Below the pieces are notes generated by a model. It was not told where the DNA came from. It saw only the letters and a list, made by a program, of their open reading frames with translations, and searched no databases. A program made the translations under genes and the position numbers. Positions 1-7,430 of a DNA stretch of 17,501 nucleotides are shown piece by piece; the stretch's first letter is position 1; each line of letters begins with the position of its first letter. Source of the stretch: JANQUM01 sp047630355 (lineage in GTDB: Bacteria > Bacteroidota > Bacteroidia > Cytophagales > Spirosomataceae). Location of the stretch: positions 1 through 17,501 of the forward strand of contig JBLHXN010000071.1 in NCBI GenBank assembly GCA_047630355.1. The letters are read 5' to 3'.

Positions 1-395
1 GCAAACAGCTTAAAAATCGAGTTGCGGAAATTATTGAATTGGTTGGTCTGAGTGTAGAACAGCACAAGAAAATTGGACAATTATCAAAAGGTTACCGGCA
101 ACGGGTCGGGCTTGCCCACGCTTTGATTCACAATCCTGAAGTATTGATTCTTGACGAGCCAACCACCGGTCTTGATCCAAATCAATTGGTCGAAATACGG
201 AATTTAATTAAAAGTATCGGGAAAGAAAAAACGGTTATTTTAAGCACTCATATCATGCAGGAAGTGGAAGCACTTTGCGAACGGGTCATCATTATTAATA
301 AAGGATGCATCGTAGCCGATCGTAAAGTGGCTGATATTTTAGAGGAAGGAAAAACCGTGGAGACAATATTCAGAGAAGTAACCGCTTCGGCTTAA
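1..395 (+). CDS. gldA: GldA-like gliding ABC transporter ATPase, 3' part only
   Basis: ATP-binding subunit of an ABC transporter that, with GldF and GldG, is needed for gliding in Bacteroidota; it acts on the cytoplasmic face of the inner membrane. The gene enters from the left edge, reading in frame from base 3, so the Walker A motif lies outside. Visible are the ABC signature (LSKGYRQR), Walker B and D-loop (VLILDEPTTGLDP) and the H-loop (STH). The stretch HKKIGQLSKGYRQRVGLA and the DPNQLVEIR segment are typical of GldA rather than of generic drug exporters. After IINKGCIVAD only about 24 residues remain, ending in VETIFREVTASA, where GldA proteins usually have some 80-90; the end resembles the normal GldA terminus, so a middle piece seems missing. 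The stop overlaps the stop of the convergent transglutaminase gene. A related ABC ATPase is possible but less likely. Confidence 0.8.
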   Translation, partial: KQLKNRVAEIIELVGLSVEQHKKIGQLSKGYRQRVGLAHALIHNPEVLILDEPTTGLDPNQLVEIRNLIKSIGKEKTVILSTHIMQEVEALCERVIIINKGCIVADRKVADILEEGKTVETIFREVTASA

Positions 396-1237
396 GCCTC
401 AAATATATCTACGTGAGCTTCCAGAGTAGAACTTATCGGCACTTTTGACTTGTAAGTTCCGGTTACCGGATTTATTAAATCGGTTTGGGCGGAGCGGGCC
501 AAGGCAACGTAGTTCTCGTTTACTGCTCCTCCCTCCGTTGGGTCGAACCCTCTCCAGCCACCGCCAGGCAAGTAAACCTCTACCCAAGCGTGCAATTCGT
601 GAGCCTGACGCTCGCTGCCGTAGCAGTAACCACTCACAAATCTCGCCGCAATTCCGATTGATTTACAAAAGGCAATCATCAATACCGAGAAATCTCTGCA
701 AGAGCCGTACTGCTCAACCAATGTCTTTTCGGGGTCAAAAGCACTACCGTCAATCCTGGCTTGATAAGTAATATTTTCCCTGATATACTCACATATTTTT
801 TGCAGGAAATCTCCCGTACTCCATTGCACTTCGGCGGCTAATTTCCGAGCGGTTTGGTGAATTAAAGTTGTAATACCCTCATCATTCAAATAAGGACGGA
901 GCAGAAGTTTTTCGTCTTCCAGATAAGCGAACGGAAGCTTCTGAGCTTCGAAAGGAAAGTAAACAAAATTGAAAGGGTTGAACGACTCACTTTCTATGAT
1001 TATCTCAGAAGCGAGTTCGAAGCGTTCACAAGGCTTATTTACATAAATAATGTGCTGAATATTGCCTTCGGCATCCAGGTTCTTCACCAATAAGTCCGGC
1101 GTCGGAGTTACGGTCAAGCGATTATATATCAGTTCTTGGTAGGGTGATACTTTTGGGGTCAAAAACACGTAATGAGGCGTCAGCGTGACTACCTCCGCAT
1201 ACGTATAAGATAGGGTATGAATTACCTTTAATTTCAT
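392..1237 (-). CDS. Transglutaminase-like cysteine peptidase family protein
   Basis: A 281-residue protein of the bacterial transglutaminase-like superfamily. The N-terminal 100 or so residues match the beta-rich N-terminal domain of this group (it opens MKLKVIHTLSYTY); the core holds the catalytic triad Cys180 (in GSCRDFSVL), His216 (in HELHAWVEVYLPG) and Asp232 (in FDPTEG). No signal peptide is seen, so it should be cytoplasmic. Members of this family sit beside alpha-E, ATP-grasp and Anbu genes and are thought to cut or form amide/isopeptide bonds in a peptide-ligation pathway; the actual substrate is unknown. It starts 7 bases after the end of the Anbu pseudogene and is the last gene of the leftward cluster. 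Its stop codon overlaps that of gldA through a shared TTAA, leaving no room for a terminator. Confidence 0.9.
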   Translation of the reverse strand: MKLKVIHTLSYTYAEVVTLTPHYVFLTPKVSPYQELIYNRLTVTPTPDLLVKNLDAEGNIQHIIYVNKPCERFELASEIIIESESFNPFNFVYFPFEAQKLPFAYLEDEKLLLRPYLNDEGITTLIHQTARKLAAEVQWSTGDFLQKICEYIRENITYQARIDGSAFDPEKTLVEQYGSCRDFSVLMIAFCKSIGIAARFVSGYCYGSERQAHELHAWVEVYLPGGGWRGFDPTEGGAVNENYVALARSAQTDLINPVTGTYKSKVPISSTLEAHVDIFEA

Positions 1238-1244
1238 ATTTTTT

Positions 1245-1974
1245 TTAGTTCTCCAACTTTCTGAACATTGGTTCGGTCCAGTCGTCAGTCAATATTTCAA
1301 CGGAGTTATTTAAAAGAGCGTTCCACTGATGGGAGATGTGCTCGAGGTCTTGTTTATTGTATCTGTATTCCTGAATATTATAGCTATCTTTTTCGTACAC
1401 CAGCACATCAATCGGGAAGTCAACATCGTTGGCACTGACCCGTGCGGAGTCAAACGCCAAAAAGCCAAGTTTCAAGACCATTTCGAGGCTTGTATCGTTT
1501 TTAATGTTTCGGTAAAGAATCGATTTCCCCTAACTGGAATTTCCAATAATGATAAATGGCGAGCCATCGTCGGTTATTTCAATCCAGTTTCCTTCGGGAT
1601 AAAGCAAGTAAAGTTTGGGTTCGTCATCGTCTTATAACTGCTCGCCCACAATAGCGGATGCGTTAAACGAAAGTCCGGCTTCTTGCAAAGCTTTCCTGTC
1701 TTCTTTAGCAACTCGTTTTACCTGATTACCAAATGCGTTTACGGCTCTGTAAAGCTTATTAAATTCAGTATCCTGCTCTTCCAGAACTTCCTAAAAATAG
1801 GCAATTGCCTTATCCCAGACCGAACGAAGACCAGGAGTCATGATGAACATCGAATGATTACCCGTTTGGTGGATAAAAGCTTCTTTTTGTGGAAACTTCG
1901 CTTCCTGAAGTAATGCGGGTATCGGCAATTCCAACGATTCCTCCGGCAACCTTAACGCCCAGGCAAAAAGTCAT
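1245..1974 (-). pseudogene. Anbu proteasome-like peptidase, inactivated
   Basis: Reading leftward from ATG at 1974 gives MTFCLGVKVAGG...IADTRITSG, the typical start of Anbu (ancestral beta-subunit), whose Thr2 becomes the N-terminal nucleophile; Asp18 is also in place. This frame stops at 1858-1860. Shifting by one base in the GGG run just upstream restores homology: GNHSMFIMTPGLRSV, then KLYLLYPEGNW, then LGFLAFDSARVSANDVDFP and IDVLVYEKDS, down to the stop at 1245. Within this second frame stop codons interrupt at 1791-1793 (TAG), 1632-1634 (TAA) and 1530-1532 (TAG), with homologous sequence on both sides of each. The full length, about 243 codons, is that of a normal Anbu. Anbu is a self-compartmentalising protease relative encoded with alpha-E and transglutaminase genes, which fits its place here. 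Only the last 78 codons (1245-1481) remain open with an ATG, too little for activity. Confidence 0.88.
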
Positions 1975-2066
1975 ATTTGTTAACTAATAAATTGTGTGGG
2001 AAGTAAGAAACTTTTCTTGATAAGGTGACGCAATAGCTAACCAGTTTTCAGTCATCAATGCTCACT

Positions 2067-3059
2067 TTACTGTTGAGTCGACCGTTGATAATCAATTTTT
2101 TTTGGAATTGGTTTCAAGTCAAAGTAAGTCGAAAATATAGCTTGAGCTAATTCGTTGTTTTTAGACTGAAAATCATCCAGAAAACTGTGCAAGCCTTTGG
2201 GATAAATATCGCTAATGTCTGTAAAATCTAACTCGTTCCGCAAGATGCCAATTGCCTTTTCAGCTTCGTTTGAAAAACCGTCCGAAATCCGGCGACCCGA
2301 TATTTCGTACAAACATTGTTCTGCCTGATGAACGCTGTAATATAAAGAGCGGGGAAACCGCCGGTCTTTGATCAGGAAATTCACGATATACTCCGGCTTC
2401 AGATTTCGATATTGCTGACGGTACATATTAAATGCACTCGCCGACTTCAATACCGCCGACCAAATTAGTAATGATTGCGGGGAGTTAGCTTTTTTTGCTT
2501 CGGGTACTGTGCTGAAATATTTTACATCCAAAAAGCGGGAGGTCTTGTCGGCACGTTCCACAAATTTACCCAGACAGGCAAAATAAAATCCTTCGTTACG
2601 GGTGTAGGCAGAATCAAGCATTCCCCAAAACAACTGACAGTTTTTCCTGATTTCGTCAAAAAAAGCAATGGGGTCTTTAATTTCCCGATTAGTAACTTTA
2701 GAAAGCCTTGTTAATTCAAGGTAAAACTTATTCAGTTGCTCCCACAATTCTATCGGAAGTACTTCACGGATAGTACGGGCGTTTTCGCGGGCGTTTGAAA
2801 TAGAACTAAAAATCGAATTCGGATTACGTTTGTCAAACGTCATAAAATCAATTACATCTTCGCGAGAAGCTACTTCGTGGAATTGATAAAATTCGTCATC
2901 ATCTCCAGTGGCGGTTAGAATGGGCTTCCATTGTTCGTCGAAAAGATTTGGAGCGTCTAACGCGAGGTTGTTGTTAACGTTAATATATCGTCCGTAATTC
3001 TCAGCCCGTTCAATGTAACGGCTCAACCAGTAAATAGCATTGGCAACCCTACTTAGCAT
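2067..3059 (-). CDS. Alpha-E domain protein
   Basis: A 330-residue, mostly helical protein matching the bacterial alpha-E domain family along its whole length. The opening MLSRVANAIYWLSRYIERAE and the later GKFVERADKTSRFLDVKYF segment (about residues 166-184) are family hallmarks. No signal peptide or membrane segment is seen. Alpha-E proteins have no defined enzymatic activity; they are encoded next to circularly permuted ATP-grasp enzymes, transglutaminases and Anbu and are presumed to take part in the same peptide-ligating pathway. Here the gene lies 33 bases after the flippase gene and 92 bases before the Anbu remnant, all leftward, so co-transcription is likely. The usual ATP-grasp partner is not next to it. 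The ORF is intact with an ATG start. Confidence 0.9.
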   Translation of the reverse strand: MLSRVANAIYWLSRYIERAENYGRYINVNNNLALDAPNLFDEQWKPILTATGDDDEFYQFHEVASREDVIDFMTFDKRNPNSIFSSISNARENARTIREVLPIELWEQLNKFYLELTRLSKVTNREIKDPIAFFDEIRKNCQLFWGMLDSAYTRNEGFYFACLGKFVERADKTSRFLDVKYFSTVPEAKKANSPQSLLIWSAVLKSASAFNMYRQQYRNLKPEYIVNFLIKDRRFPRSLYYSVHQAEQCLYEISGRRISDGFSNEAEKAIGILRNELDFTDISDIYPKGLHSFLDDFQSKNNELAQAIFSTYFDLKPIPKKIDYQRSTQQ

Positions 3060-3092
3060 ACTCTATCTATGTAGTTTGAATGATGAAGTTTA

Positions 3093-4613
3093 TTATTTAT
3101 TTTGATCGGTGTTTGTCGCCGAAATAGAGATCCGTTTGTTGTGAATCTCCCGAAGATACACCATTAAACCGAACATCAGACACAAACTAATCGAGAAAAT
3201 TACGGAAACAGTATAGGAAGTAAAACCAACGTAGGTATCAATTAGAATCAAAATTCCGGCGGTGCTAATGTAGAAGAATGCTGATTTAGTCTGGTACGGC
3301 ACCGGGAAGTATCGCTGCCCCCAACGGTAACACACAAAAACCATTACCATACTCGAAATAGTGAACGAAACGGCACTTCCCATGTACCCAATTTCCGGAA
3401 TTAGTAATACATTCAGAATCACCGAACACACCATTCCGATAGCCGTAATACGTGAACCATAAAACGTTTTGTCGGTCAATTTAAACCAAACGGACAAGTT
3501 CCAGTAAATACCAACCAATAGGTTCGCGAAAAGTAGAATTGGCACCACCACAAGCCCTGCCCGGTATGTTTCCCCGACAAACCTGCCAAATATTTCTAAA
3601 TTAACACCTATTCCCACCCACAGGCAGCATCCCGCAATAATGAACCATTTCATTACTTGGGCAAAAATGGGCGGGGCATTTTTATCTTGAGTTTTAGAAA
3701 AGAAAAAAGGATCAGCGGCGTAACGGAACGCTTGCGTCACAATCGCCATCAAAATGGCAAGTTTGTAACAATTAGCGTAAATACTGAAAGCATCATCTAC
3801 ACTTTGTCCGGGGTAAAAGCCTTCGGGCAATAAGTGCCGGAACATCAATCGATCAGCGGTTTGGTTGATATTTCCCGCCAAACCCATAATCAAAATCGGG
3901 AAACCGTATTGCCAAAGCGGTTTGAACGCTTGCCAGTTTATCGAGAATTTGAAACCAATCAATTCTTTCCGCAACGCCCAAATCAAATAAAGATTAGCGA
4001 TGAAATTTGCCCAAATGATATAATCTGGTCCGATAGCGGGATTGTAAATGTAAGAAACGTACGGAACGAGTTCGGGGAACATTGTTCCGTTGCTCACCGA
4101 TCGGCAAAAGCCGATATAAAAGAGGTTCAGAAAAACATTTATTCCGATATTTATCAACCGAATTTTGACAAAACGCCTCGCCTTATTTTCCATCCGCAAA
4201 CGAGCGAATGGTATCGCTACGCAGGCATCAATGGCAATAATCATTGCCATCCAGACGATGAGTCTTTGTTTTCCGGGATAACCCAGCAGATTTATAAGCG
4301 GCTCGGCGAAGATGATTAACAGCCCCGACATCACCAAGCTACTCACCATCACCGAAGTCAGGATGATGTTGAAATAATGCTGCCGGGTTTTTAACGTCGT
4401 TCCGAAACGGAAAAACGTGGTTTCCATTCCGTAAGTATATATAATATTGAACAGCGTGGCGTAAATGAACAACTCACTATTGTCCGCGAGGCTTTCGGGT
4501 TTGTCAAAAATATAGGTGTGCAGCGGCACTAATAGAAAATACACGAAACGCCCCACAATACTACTGATGCCGTAAAGTGCCGTTTCGCCCGCTAACTTTT
4601 TGAGTACGCTCAT
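3093..4613 (-). CDS. Polysaccharide biosynthesis flippase (MOP superfamily)
   Basis: A 506-residue integral membrane protein with about 12-14 hydrophobic segments spread along its length. It resembles the Wzx/RfbX-like polysaccharide flippases of the MOP (MATE-related) superfamily, which move undecaprenyl-linked sugar units across the inner membrane. Supporting features are the N-terminal pattern GETALYGISSIVGRFVYFLL, the FRFGTT segment following the second helix, and the charged loop around residues 265-280 (NQTADRLMFRHLLPEG). In Bacteroidota such proteins are often annotated simply as polysaccharide biosynthesis or oligosaccharide flippase proteins. No glycosyltransferase genes are near, so the substrate cannot be inferred. 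It is the first gene of the leftward cluster, with a candidate -7 promoter element at 4657-4664. A link to the alpha-E genes behind it may be only transcriptional. Confidence 0.85.
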   Translation of the reverse strand: MSVLKKLAGETALYGISSIVGRFVYFLLVPLHTYIFDKPESLADNSELFIYATLFNIIYTYGMETTFFRFGTTLKTRQHYFNIILTSVMVSSLVMSGLLIIFAEPLINLLGYPGKQRLIVWMAMIIAIDACVAIPFARLRMENKARRFVKIRLINIGINVFLNLFYIGFCRSVSNGTMFPELVPYVSYIYNPAIGPDYIIWANFIANLYLIWALRKELIGFKFSINWQAFKPLWQYGFPILIMGLAGNINQTADRLMFRHLLPEGFYPGQSVDDAFSIYANCYKLAILMAIVTQAFRYAADPFFFSKTQDKNAPPIFAQVMKWFIIAGCCLWVGIGVNLEIFGRFVGETYRAGLVVVPILLFANLLVGIYWNLSVWFKLTDKTFYGSRITAIGMVCSVILNVLLIPEIGYMGSAVSFTISSMVMVFVCYRWGQRYFPVPYQTKSAFFYISTAGILILIDTYVGFTSYTVSVIFSISLCLMFGLMVYLREIHNKRISISATNTDQNK

Positions 4614-4950
4614 ATAAAATTCACTAACACAAAATTGCTTTACCTAAAATGCGGGACAAAGCTAACAGAATTTGAACTTGTTCCGAATTCCTGTACTCTA
4701 TATATGATGTGAAACCTGTTCGGAATGGCAATAATAAAATTAGGGATGAACGTTCGATATTTCCAAACAAAAACCGCTTGAAATTTCTTCAAAAAATAAA
4801 TCTACTTAAACGAAGCACTGATAACATCGAATAAAAGGTCAGTTTCCAAAAAATCCTTAACTTGCAATCGTTTTAATAGATGTAAGATTACACCAAATTA
4901 GCTGTTTTCAATCATCCTGTATTTAAATTTTAAACCATATTGATTCTTCT
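4614..4950. other. Divergent intergenic spacer, 337 bases
   Basis: AT-rich spacer between the divergently transcribed flippase and aldolase genes, so promoters for both must lie here. I find a good -7 match for the leftward side (4657-4664) but no clear TAnnTTTG element for the rightward aldolase gene. No open frame of coding character, tRNA or strong hairpin was seen. Confidence 0.6.
4657..4664 (-). promoter_or_regulatory. Candidate -7 promoter element for leftward flippase cluster
   Basis: Read on the minus strand the bases are TAGCTTTG, a full match to the Bacteroidota -7 consensus TAnnTTTG. A start of transcription about 7 bases downstream would give a leader of roughly 35-40 bases before the ATG at 4613. 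No TTG is found at the expected -33 distance, which lowers confidence. Confidence 0.45.
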
Positions 4951-6033
4951 ATGAGCCAGAACCAAATTAAACCCGGCGTTGTAACCGGAGACGCTCTTAA
5001 CGCTTTGTTGCGTCACGCTAACGAAAACAACTACGCCCTTCCTGCGGTAAACGTAGTGGGTACCAACTCCATAAACGCTGTTTTGGAAACGGCAAAAGAG
5101 GTAAACTCACCCGTAATTATTCAATTCTCTAACGGTGGTGGACAATTCTACGCTGGTAAAGGACTTTCAAACGACGGACAAAAAGCCGCCATTGCGGGTT
5201 CAATATCCGGAGCTATGCACGTACACGAGATGGCAGCACATTACGGCGTTCCGGTTGTATTACATACCGACCATTGTGCTAAAAAATTACTACCTTGGAT
5301 TGACGGTCTTTTAGACGCCGGCGAAAAATATTACGAGAAGCACGGAAAGCCTTTGTACAGCTCGCACATGCTCGACTTGTCAGAAGAGCCAATTGAAGAA
5401 AATATCGAAATATGCTCGAAATACCTTGAGCGGATGGCAAAAATGGATATGACCATCGAAATCGAATTGGGTATTACTGGCGGAGAAGAAGACGGCGTAG
5501 ACAATACGGACGTGGACAGCTCAAAGCTTTACACTCAACCCGAGGAAGTGGCTTACGCTTACGAAGAATTAAAGAAAGTTTCTGACAATTTTACCATTGC
5601 TGCATCTTTTGGTAACGTTCACGGTGTCTACAAGCCGGGCAATGTATCGTTGCAACCAGTTATCCTGAAAAATTCTCAGGAGTACATTCAGAAAAAATAC
5701 GGAACGGGTGAACTTCCTGTAAACTTCGTATTCCACGGTGGTTCAGGCTCAAGCCGTGCCGAAATCCGCGAAGCGATTGATTATGGTGCCATCAAAATGA
5801 ACATTGATACCGATATGCAATGGTCAACGTGGGAAGGTATTCTAAAGTATTACCAAGCCAACGAAGCCTATTTACAAACGCAACTGGGCAACCCTGATGG
5901 ATCTGACGTACCAAACAAAAAGTACTACGACCCACGCGTTTGGTTACGCAAAGGCGAGCAAAGTATGATCGAACGTCTGAAAATAGCTTTCGAAGATTTG
6001 AATTGTATTAATCGATTAGAAGGATTAATTTAA
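4951..6033 (+). CDS. fbaA: Fructose-bisphosphate aldolase, class II (zinc)
   Basis: A 360-residue class IIA aldolase that reversibly splits fructose 1,6-bisphosphate into dihydroxyacetone phosphate and glyceraldehyde 3-phosphate in glycolysis and gluconeogenesis; cytoplasmic. It aligns with E. coli FbaA at a constant offset of two residues: Asp107 (general acid/base, in HTDHC), zinc ligands His108, His224 (GNVHGVYKPG) and His262 (FHGGSGS), Glu172 (IELG), the catalytic loop Glu180 (GGEEDGVDN) and Asn284 (MNIDTD). Length is normal for the class. It is transcribed alone: a long divergent spacer lies upstream and a strong hairpin terminator starts 26 bases after the stop. ATG at 4951 is the natural start, as the N-terminus MSQNQIKPGVVTG agrees with the family. 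Very secure assignment. Confidence 0.97.
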   Translation: MSQNQIKPGVVTGDALNALLRHANENNYALPAVNVVGTNSINAVLETAKEVNSPVIIQFSNGGGQFYAGKGLSNDGQKAAIAGSISGAMHVHEMAAHYGVPVVLHTDHCAKKLLPWIDGLLDAGEKYYEKHGKPLYSSHMLDLSEEPIEENIEICSKYLERMAKMDMTIEIELGITGGEEDGVDNTDVDSSKLYTQPEEVAYAYEELKKVSDNFTIAASFGNVHGVYKPGNVSLQPVILKNSQEYIQKKYGTGELPVNFVFHGGSGSSRAEIREAIDYGAIKMNIDTDMQWSTWEGILKYYQANEAYLQTQLGNPDGSDVPNKKYYDPRVWLRKGEQSMIERLKIAFEDLNCINRLEGLI

Positions 6034-6058
6034 ATTAGTATTTTTCAAAAAAAACATA

Positions 6059-6094
6059 AACGCTCTCCAAGCTAACCTTTGGGGAGCGTTTTTT
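6059..6094 (+). terminator. Rho-independent terminator of aldolase gene
   Basis: A 12-base-pair stem (6059-6070 with 6079-6090, one G-U pair) closes an 8-base loop and is followed by a run of T. It lies 26 bases after the aldolase stop codon. The sequence following it leads at once into the exonuclease gene. Confidence 0.88.
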
Positions 6095-6111
6095 CTTTAA
6101 ATTTACATTTC
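6079..6111 (+). promoter_or_regulatory. Candidate promoter of exonuclease gene
   Basis: TACATTTC at 6104-6111 differs by one base from the Bacteroidota -7 consensus TAnnTTTG, and a TTG at 6079-6081 lies 22 bases upstream, inside the right arm of the aldolase terminator. Transcription would start near 6118, only about 9 bases before the ATG at 6127. Tentative. Confidence 0.3.
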
Positions 6112-6126
6112 AAATAAAAATATAGA

Positions 6127-6945
6127 ATGCTGACACACAGCCTGAAATTACGTAAACCCCTGGCGGTCATCGATTTAGAGACTACAGGAATTAACGTCGC
6201 CCGCGACCGAATTGTTGAATTATGCGTTGTCAAGGCAAATATTGACGGTTCCGTTGATATAAAAACCAAACGTATTAACCCAACCATCCCGATTCCGCTG
6301 GAAACGAGTATGATACACGGGATTTACGACGAAGATATCAAAGACGAACCTACGTTCAAGCAAGTTGCAAGATCATTATCCGAATTCTTAGACGGCTGTG
6401 ATTTGGCAGGTTTCAACTCCAACCGCTTTGACGTACCAGTTTTAGTTGAAGAATTTTTACGGGTTGATAATGACATCTTCAGCATGAAAAACCGGAAGTT
6501 GATTGATGCTCAACGCATATTTCATTTGATGGAGCCCCGGACACTTACGGCTGCCTATAAGTTCTACTGCGACAAGCCACTCGAAAATGCTCATAGTGCC
6601 GAGGCAGACACTATTGCAACGTTAGAAGTGCTGGATGCTCAGATAAAATACTACGCAGGTGTAAAGCATACAGACAAAAAAGGCGAAGAATACGAACCGA
6701 TTCAAAATGATATGCAAGTATTACATGATTTGGCTTCGAGTAATATCGTAGATTTTGCCCAACGTATGAAGACAAACGAGAAGGGAGAAATCGTCTTTAA
6801 TTTCGGAAAAAATAGTGGCAGAAAAGTAACCGATGTCCTGAAAAAAGAACCCCAATATTACGATTGGATGATAAACGGACAGTTTCCGTTAGACACCAAA
6901 CGTAAACTTACTGAGATCAAGTTAAAGATGATGCTTGATAACTAA
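6127..6945 (+). CDS. DEDDh 3'-5' exonuclease (DnaQ-like) with ExoX-like C-terminal domain
   Basis: A 272-residue exonuclease of the DnaQ/Pol III epsilon family. The five metal-binding or catalytic residues are visible: Asp16 and Glu18 (VIDLETTG, Exo I), Asp102 (FNSNRFDVPVL, Exo II), His156 and Asp161 (NAHSAEAD, Exo III), which defines the DEDDh subtype. After the nuclease domain (about residues 8-180) follows a C-terminal piece, residues about 215-272, containing FNFGKNSGRKVTDVL and YYDWMINGQFP; this resembles the small domain found at the end of exodeoxyribonuclease X-like proteins. It is not a polymerase proofreading subunit by context, as no replication gene is near; a repair or nucleic acid turnover role is more likely. 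Soluble, no signal peptide. It stands between a terminator and the separately promoted nuo cluster. Confidence 0.9.
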   Translation: MLTHSLKLRKPLAVIDLETTGINVARDRIVELCVVKANIDGSVDIKTKRINPTIPIPLETSMIHGIYDEDIKDEPTFKQVARSLSEFLDGCDLAGFNSNRFDVPVLVEEFLRVDNDIFSMKNRKLIDAQRIFHLMEPRTLTAAYKFYCDKPLENAHSAEADTIATLEVLDAQIKYYAGVKHTDKKGEEYEPIQNDMQVLHDLASSNIVDFAQRMKTNEKGEIVFNFGKNSGRKVTDVLKKEPQYYDWMINGQFPLDTKRKLTEIKLKMMLDN

Positions 6946-6971
6946 ACTGTAAGAATTTCGAATAAATGGGG

Positions 6972-7000
6972 TTGATTAAAGTGAATAATCCGTAATTTCG
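6972..7000 (+). promoter_or_regulatory. Candidate promoter of nuoKLMN
   Basis: TTG at 6972-6974 and TAATTTCG at 6993-7000 with an 18-base spacer fit the Bacteroidota promoter (TTG, then TAnnTTTG) with one mismatch in the -7 element. A start near 7007 would give a leader of about 22 bases before nuoK. Confidence 0.42.
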
Positions 7001-7028
7001 CACCCGATTTTGCACATTCATAATAACC

Positions 7029-7364
7029 ATGTTAGAAAGTACTATACCTGATATAATCCGACAAGTCCCACAAACCAATTACGTTTTGTTGGCAACTTTC
7101 CTTTTTATTATAGGAATCGTTGGAGTTTTAATACGTAGAAATGCCATCATTATTTTCATGTCGATTGAGCTGATGCTCAACGCTGTAAACCTATTATTGA
7201 TTGCATTTTCAGCTTACGCAGGTGATGTAGATGGGCAAGTTTTTGTATTTTTCATCATGGCTGTTGCCGCCGCCGAAGTGGCAGTTGGATTGGCAATTAT
7301 CGTGATGATTTACCGAAACATCCGTTCCATCGATGTAAGCTTGTTGGACAAGCTACGGGGTTAG
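7029..7364 (+). CDS. nuoK: NADH-quinone oxidoreductase subunit K
   Basis: A 111-residue inner-membrane subunit of respiratory complex I, homologous to mitochondrial ND4L and part of the proton-pumping membrane arm. Three transmembrane helices are evident (about residues 17-36, 39-62 and 68-95). The two buried glutamates essential for proton transfer are present: Glu47 (in MSIELMLNAVN) and Glu83 (in AAAEVAVGLAI), corresponding to E. coli Glu36 and Glu72. An N-terminal extension of about 11 residues relative to E. coli NuoK comes from the chosen ATG at 7029. It is the first gene of a K-L-M-N run; nuoJ, which normally precedes nuoK, is not here. The gap to nuoL is 66 bases. Confidence 0.95.
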   Translation: MLESTIPDIIRQVPQTNYVLLATFLFIIGIVGVLIRRNAIIIFMSIELMLNAVNLLLIAFSAYAGDVDGQVFVFFIMAVAAAEVAVGLAIIVMIYRNIRSIDVSLLDKLRG

Positions 7365-7396
7365 CATTATTAATTTTAGAGAAAAGAAACCTAAAT

Positions 7397-7429
7397 GACT
7401 AATCCCTAATAACTAACTACTAATTAGTC
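7397..7429 (+). repeat. Inverted repeat just before nuoL
   Basis: Perfect 7-base arms GACTAAT (7397-7403) and ATTAGTC (7423-7429) flank a 19-base spacer built of CTAA/ACTA-like units. The right arm ends one base before the nuoL ATG, so in mRNA it could form a hairpin or simply reflect low-complexity spacer sequence. Confidence 0.5.
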
Positions 7430-7430
7430 T

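Noticed and set aside
445..771. 108-codon plus-strand frame inside the transglutaminase gene
   Set aside because: Basic, low-quality composition and complete overlap with a strongly supported gene on the other strand.
1530..1793. Stop-codon read-through or recoding as a way to express the Anbu gene
   Set aside because: Both TAG and TAA occur, along with a frameshift, and other genes here use them as normal stops.
3834..4319. 161-codon plus-strand frame inside the flippase gene
   Set aside because: Lies antisense to clear transmembrane coding sequence and has no recognisable domain.
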